A stretch of 64,000 bases of DNA, from assembly GCA_020137815.1 (NCBI GenBank), contig CM035360.1:4914121-4978120 (forward strand), read 5' to 3'. The DNA is from Hormiphora californensis. Lineage: Eukaryota > Ctenophora > Tentaculata > Cydippida > Pleurobrachiidae. This document shows positions 59,738-64,000 of the stretch, one piece after another. Made by a program: the position numbers and the translations under genes. The notes beneath the pieces were generated by a model. It was not told the DNA's origin. It saw only the letters and a program-made list of their open reading frames with translations, and made no database searches. The first letter of the stretch is position 1. Every line of letters begins with the position of its first letter.

Positions 59738-60111
59738 CAACCATGAAACGACCTGGATAACAACAGTTCGTCGCTAAGCAACCATGAAACGACCCATAGC
59801 AACCAATACAACAGTTCCTCGCTTAGCAACCATGAAACGACACAACCAATAAAACAGTTCGTCACAATTTGGATAAATATTCTGATCCGTGCTGAACAAA
59901 CTTAATGTACATGGTGCTGTACCTGCAGTAGCATGTCTCCATGGCAAAATTAAACTCTACTTTTATCTTTCAACATTTGATTGACATTAGAAATAAATGC
60001 CTGGCGTCGTTGATTCTCAGATCGGGTCGGCGCCGCCAGACAGATAAATAACGAATAATATTAAATTAAAAAACTGTCTTTTTATGCGAGTCTCTTTCAG
60101 TATGTTGGTCA
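59738..60111. other. 3' flank of GPCR gene
   Basis: Contains three copies of a gcaaccatgaaacgac word (59740-59840) and a polyadenylation-like aataaa (59992-59997). A ctgtctggcgg-family half element follows at 60001-60043. No gene. Confidence 0.5.
60001..60043. repeat. CTGTCTGGCGG-family copy
   Basis: ctggcgtcgttgattctcag at the left, ggtcggcgccgccagacag at the right. See 24814-24890. Confidence 0.5.
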
Positions 60112-62455
60112 CTACGTCATTAGTCGTGACGTCACCATCGCCATGGTAACCATAGTTACCGTTGCCATGAGAGAGGGATATGTGGTTGCTAGGGAACCTG
60201 AAGTGTCATTCGCTACTGTCCCCTTACAAAATACTGTGTTTAGAGTGGGGTCCCAGTATAGCCCTTTTTGGTCGTCGTTTAATTTTTTACCTGCAGAAAA
60301 TTGTGTGGTGTTAGGGCCGGGGTGGTAGTGATATTGGATATAAGTGATTCTAAAGACAGAGAAAGGTTTTCTCAAGTATCGCCGATTGTTTTTTTCAGGC
60401 CTCTGATCACAGTTCTCGCTGTGTTAGGCCAATACTCTGATAGCGACTGTTCAAACTTACGTTGGACCCCGTACTTATTTTTCCAATCCCCATCATTAGT
60501 AAGTAGACAAGCACGGAAGGCGGAGCCAAGGAGAGTCAATCCAGGGTTACACACTATTGTAACTGCAAAAACGAGGGTTACACACACATCGTCCAGGGTG
60601 CGGTGAGACAGGGTCGGACAAGGCAAAATATTACCTCCACACAAAGAATAAAACTTACCAGAACTTTTTTCTTTAAAAAGGCCGGTGCTGCCATCAGGAC
60701 CACCTCCGATATAATACGCGTTCAAGTTCTTAGCTTTCGCTGGGTCAATACATCCAGCTGCGTAGTATTTGAGTATAATAATTGAAAAACCTTAATTATA
60801 TCGTTTATTCGGGGCCTGGTAAGGCCCCCCGACCCGAATATAACCCAAACTCAACCCATCCCCCCTAAAACATCCCCCCTAAAACTAAAACAACGGGGCC
60901 GAGCCGACAGGCCCTTAATACCAGATGAAAAAAAAACCATAAAACCATAAACCATAAACCATAAACCATAACCATAACCATAGATATTTTTAGAGTGAAA
61001 GTTTTGAAGCCCCCTGAAGTAGTAGAGAGGTGTTCTATGGCTCGTTGGAAAGGTCTCGAGGTCCCGCGACGTATAGGGGGTGTGGCGATGGCCATACCCA
61101 AACCTATAAGGGGTAGGACGCGAAAAACAGTCAAAATAAGGGGTATACAGAACTCGGCAATTAGAAGGAGTAGAAAGATGTTCTAGGGTGCGTTCGAAAG
61201 CTCTCGAGGTGCTGAAGTAATTGGAATGTAATTGGAAGTAATTACATGTAATTAAAATGTAATTACATGTAATTAAAGGGTAATTACATGTAATTAAAAG
61301 GTCTAAATGACCCCAAATGACAATTCAGACATATTTTGACATATTTGGAGGCCCTGAGACCAGCGGGTGGCAAAATTTAATCCGGTTTCGGGTCGGCTGA
61401 CGTAAAAACTCCGCGTTTTGGTCGAGGTATTTCAAGAAACCTTTTTCAAGGTATGAGCAGAATGCCTCTGAAATCCAATGGGATATTATCCGTGTCAGAT
61501 ACAGTAGGACCCCGATTTACCTGGCCTGGTTTACCGGGCGCCAAACCCTATCCCCGAGCATTCTAGTAAATCGGGGCCCGACTTTGCATGTTAGTTTCTC
61601 ACCCGTGCACGTATGGTAGGCTAAATTCTTGGCATCGGTATATTCTTCTTTGTCGGGGTCTTTCATGGCTATAGCTTCGGGTAGGTACCCGTTATCTGTG
61701 CAGTACACCCAACTAGGTTTTGTGCTAGTTCCATTCGTCGTGGAGAAACCATAGTGGCAATTCAACAAGATCTCTGCAGGGAGACATTGGGTAGGGGGGG
61801 GGGGTATTGAGTGGGGGGAGAAACCATAGTGGCAATTCAACAAGATCTCTGGGGGGGGACATTGGGTAGGGGGAGAGAAGGGACATTGGGTAGGGGGGGG
61901 GGGTATTGAGTGGGGAGAGAAGGGACATTGTGTGGGGGGGGGGGGGGTATTGAGTGGGGGGAGAAACCATAGTGGCAATTCAACAAGATCTCTGGGGAGA
62001 GAAGGGGCATTGGGTAGGGACTAGGGAGAGAAGGGAGAAGAGTGGGGGGAACCATAGTGGCAATTCAACAAGATCTCTGCAGGGGGGGGGGGAGGGGGGT
62101 ATTGAGTGGGGGGAGAAACCATAGTGGCAATTCAACAAGATCTCTGCAGGGGGAGAAGGGACATTGTGTGGGGGGGGGTATTGAGTGGGGGGAGAAACCA
62201 TAGTGACAATTCAACAAGATATCTGGGGAGAGAAGGGACATTGGGTAGGGGGAGAGAAGGGACATTGGGTAGGGAGAGAAAAGGGACATTGGGTAGGGAG
62301 AGAAGGAAATCAAAACGGGGTCTGGCGCGGTGCCATACAGCAGCTCCACTATACGTACTGGATGTTGGTAGACGTTGGACGGGTGCTTTAAAGTTGTCCA
62401 GGGATAGAGAGCCCTTGGGGTATTCCACATCGTAGTTATAGTTACCCAACCAAGC
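60112..62455 (-). CDS. Unrecognised cysteine-containing protein, 5' end not found
   Basis: Four exons agree in phase: 62455-62359, 61773-61603, 60757-60659 and 60290-60112 (stop), about 181 residues. The sequence includes WLGNYNYDVEYPKGSLSLDN, then ILLNCHYGFSTTNGTST, PSWVYCTDNGYLPEAIAMKD, AYHTCTAGCIDPAKAKN, YYIGGGPDGSTGLFKE and GLYWDPTLNTVFCKGTV, and ends in a mildly hydrophobic tail. Five or six cysteines, Asn-x-Thr sites and the composition suggest a secreted or cell-surface protein, but no signal peptide exon was found upstream. I cannot name a family. Its first intron is an array of repeats that contain copies of the second exon's start; its second intron contains a pogo-like MITE fragment (61500-61590). 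Confidence 0.5.
60920..60985. repeat. ccataaa short tandem repeat
   Basis: Five to six copies of accataa / ccataaa in an intron of the unrecognised minus-strand gene. Confidence 0.7.
61205..61300. repeat. gtaattacat tandem repeat
   Basis: Repeated blocks of gtaattacatgtaattaaa (about 21 bp), each itself palindromic (taattacatgtaatta). Confidence 0.75.
61500..61590. mobile_element. Pogo/Tc1-like MITE
   Basis: Starts acagtaggaccccgattta and ends taaatcggggcccgact, with inverted ends of about 17 bp and a core ccgggcgccaaacc. Related to 617-690 and 19498-19540. Confidence 0.55.
61741..62320. repeat. Minisatellite containing an exon start
   Basis: Six units carry gaaaccatagtggcaattca + acaagatctct (at about 61743, 61826, 61964, 62049, 62114 and 62192), separated by G-rich variable stretches (attgagtggggg, gggacattgggtag). 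On the minus strand the first unit is the 3' splice site and first codons of exon 61773-61603; the other five are intronic copies. Three copies keep the ctgcag acceptor (near 61773, 62083 and 62148). Confidence 0.85.
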
Positions 62456-63057
62456 CTAGGAATTACACATGACCATGTTAATGATAATACACAACCATGT
62501 TAATGATAATACACAACCATGTTAATGATAATCATAGCACTGGCAAGTGCCCCGGGCCCAAAAGGGGGGTGTGGGGGCGCAGCCCCCACCTTAAACGGGG
62601 GTGTGGGGGCAGAGCCCCCACCTTAGAAATACCCTCTAACTCAAAAAATAAAAGAGAGAGCACACGCAACACTTCTACACACAAGCGCGTTAACCTGCCA
62701 GTGCTACTATATACCATTGCAAATTTCGGGGTTTTTGATGCTTTAAAAATGCATGTTCCAGATGAATTAGAGGGATGAAATTTTGTACTCTAAGGGCCCT
62801 CATATAGGAGAAGAGGCATACAAAATTTCAGAATGATCGGATGTAAGGTAAAAATTTGCCAGAGGGGTCCCAAAATGCAAAAATGTAAGGGAGGGGACGG
62901 GAAACCAGAAATAGTAGAGACTTGCCGTTTGGAACATTGGTTCCTTGCATTATTTGGCGTGGTATAGGCTATGTGAAAACTTCGAAATCGCCATAGTTCA
63001 TTAATTATTCATTAATTATTCATTAATTATTCATTTTAATAACTTAATTGCGTTATA
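62456..63057. other. Intergenic with GC hairpins
   Basis: Two near-identical hairpins at 62560-62628 (ggggtgtgggggcgcagccc + ccacctta and gggtgtgggggcagagcccc) and a triple tgttaatgataa repeat at 62476-62530. A ttcattaattattcatt tract lies at 62998-63035. No exon recognised; the missing 5' exon of the minus-strand gene may lie here or further right. Confidence 0.5.
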
Positions 63058-63533
63058 TTTCCACTTCGGCTCGTCCTAAAACGTTTTCATGGGTATATTC
63101 CGACTCAAAATAGTCGATTTATGGGGGGTCGTCCCCCGGACAAAAAATCGTATCTCGCACCGTTTAGCCATTATTTGCATATTTATGCTCAAATTCATGA
63201 TTTTATGCATAACCGTTAAAATGTCCACTTCGGCTGACCCTAGAACGTTTTCTTGGGTATTTTCCGACTCAAAATAGTCGATTTATGGGGGGTCGTCCCC
63301 CGGACAAAAATTCGTATCTCGCACCGTTTAGCCGTTATTTGCATATTTATGCTCAAATTTATGCATATTCTTTAAAATTTCCACTTCGGCTGACCCTAGA
63401 ACGTTTTCTTGGGTATATTCCGACTCAAAATAGTCGATTTGTGGGGGGTCGTCCCCCGGACAAAAATTCGTATCTCGCACCGTTTAGCCGTTATTTGCAT
63501 ATTTATGCTCAAATTCATGATTTTATGCATACC
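63058..63533. repeat. Satellite-like repeat, period about 160 bp
   Basis: Three copies start with ttccacttcggct(gac)cct at 63058, 63218 and 63377. Each contains cgactcaaaatagtcgattt, the hairpin ggggggtcgtcccccgg, tatctcgcaccgtttagcc and atttgcatatttatgctcaa. The second and third copies are nearly identical. Open frames here are by-products. Confidence 0.88.
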
Positions 63534-64000
63534 GTAATCTGGGGTAACTTTGTTTTGCAGGGTAACTTTGGACACTTTCAAAATTTGGCTTTTGTCCAAA
63601 ATTACCAACAGATAACGACAGATTTGGCATAATTTTTGGGTGTACAAGTAATTGACCCACAAATATCTAACTAACGGTACAATTATTTTTTCAATTCTAT
63701 GCTAATTAACTCCTAATTAGGGGCAAACATAATTGATGTCAAAATCGCTAAAAATGTTCAAATCAAAATGGGTACCATAGATTTGACCGGGCTAATGACC
63801 GAATCAAGTTTGCTCCATAGAGTGGAGGGGTTTCGATCAAATAATTCGGGGCACCATTTTTCAAACCCGATCAATTACTTTAATTGAGACTAATAGGGGT
63901 GGCTAATGTTACCCCACCATTTTTTGAATTTGGGGTAACTTTGGACGGGGTGCCAAAGTTACCCCACACTACAGGTTTTGTACTTTTGGTGTCTGCAGAG
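63534..64000. repeat. ggggtaacttt repeats at right edge
   Basis: The word ggggtaactttgg and its complement (aaagttaccccac) recur at 63540, 63558, 63909, 63931 and 63952. This is probably another repeat element running off the window. No gene. Confidence 0.5.

Noticed and set aside
60920-60985. ccataaa repeats as a telomere-like array
   Set aside because: Too few and irregular copies, and the unit is not a known animal telomere repeat (TTAGGG type).

Overview
This is nuclear DNA of a metazoan, almost certainly an invertebrate. Genes are split by GT-AG introns, many of them very short (down to 41 bp). Recognisable products are animal-type: ATG5, mitoribosomal L15, a MOZART protein, rhotekin, THOC6, SYS1, AMSH/STAMBP, MFF, a Hairy/E(spl) bHLH repressor with terminal WRPW, and a rhodopsin-like GPCR. 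I cannot assign the phylum. I see no rRNA, tRNA or CRISPR array; tRNA and SL RNA genes were not searched for computationally.

Layout. (1) 1-7.6 kb: five minus-strand genes head to tail, in transcription order DALRD3-like (7623), EEF1E1/AIMP3-like (6397), MOZART2-like (5600), MRPL15 (3915) and ATG5 (1742, running off the left edge). Gaps are 83, 186, 669 and 254 bp; the 669-bp gap is mostly a transposon-like insertion. (2) 7.6-12.4 kb: putative promoter region, a 24-bp minisatellite, then purine-rich DNA with a tandem duplication of about 680 bp. (3) 12.4-15.5 kb: a palindromic MITE beside a 5'-truncated CR1/Jockey-type LINE. (4) 16.7-24.4 kb: THOC6 followed by a large rhotekin, both minus strand. 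(5) 25.1-32.2 kb: SYS1, AMSH and MFF on the plus strand. (6) 32-56 kb: one gene (HES, minus) in a sea of (CT)n/(GA)n microsatellites, with a cluster of CACGTG and CCAAT motifs and some segments that look poorly assembled. (7) 56-64 kb: a ten-exon GPCR with a possible nested gene in one intron, an unrecognised minus-strand protein, and satellite-like repeats.

The most interesting signal is gene organisation. Of the ten recognised multi-exon or operon-like genes whose start I can see (all but the GPCR), each has a 3' splice acceptor (TAG or CAG, usually after pyrimidines) 2 to 22 nt before the ATG, including genes whose upstream neighbour ends only 83 bp away. That is the signature expected of spliced-leader trans-splicing with polycistronic transcription. 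Two of the operon genes (DALRD3, AIMP3-like) belong to tRNA/aminoacyl-tRNA biology and one to mitochondrial translation; the autophagy gene ATG5 and a gamma-tubulin complex adaptor ride with them.

A second theme is duplicated splice sites. The GPCR has three tandem copies of one 5' splice donor, and the unrecognised gene at 60-62 kb has an intron minisatellite whose units each carry a copy of the next exon's start. A third theme is fold-back DNA: perfect inverted repeats of 261, 55 and 23 bp and several families of short palindromes shared between distant sites. All exon boundaries were placed by hand from splice consensus, frame continuity and family similarity; no database search was possible.
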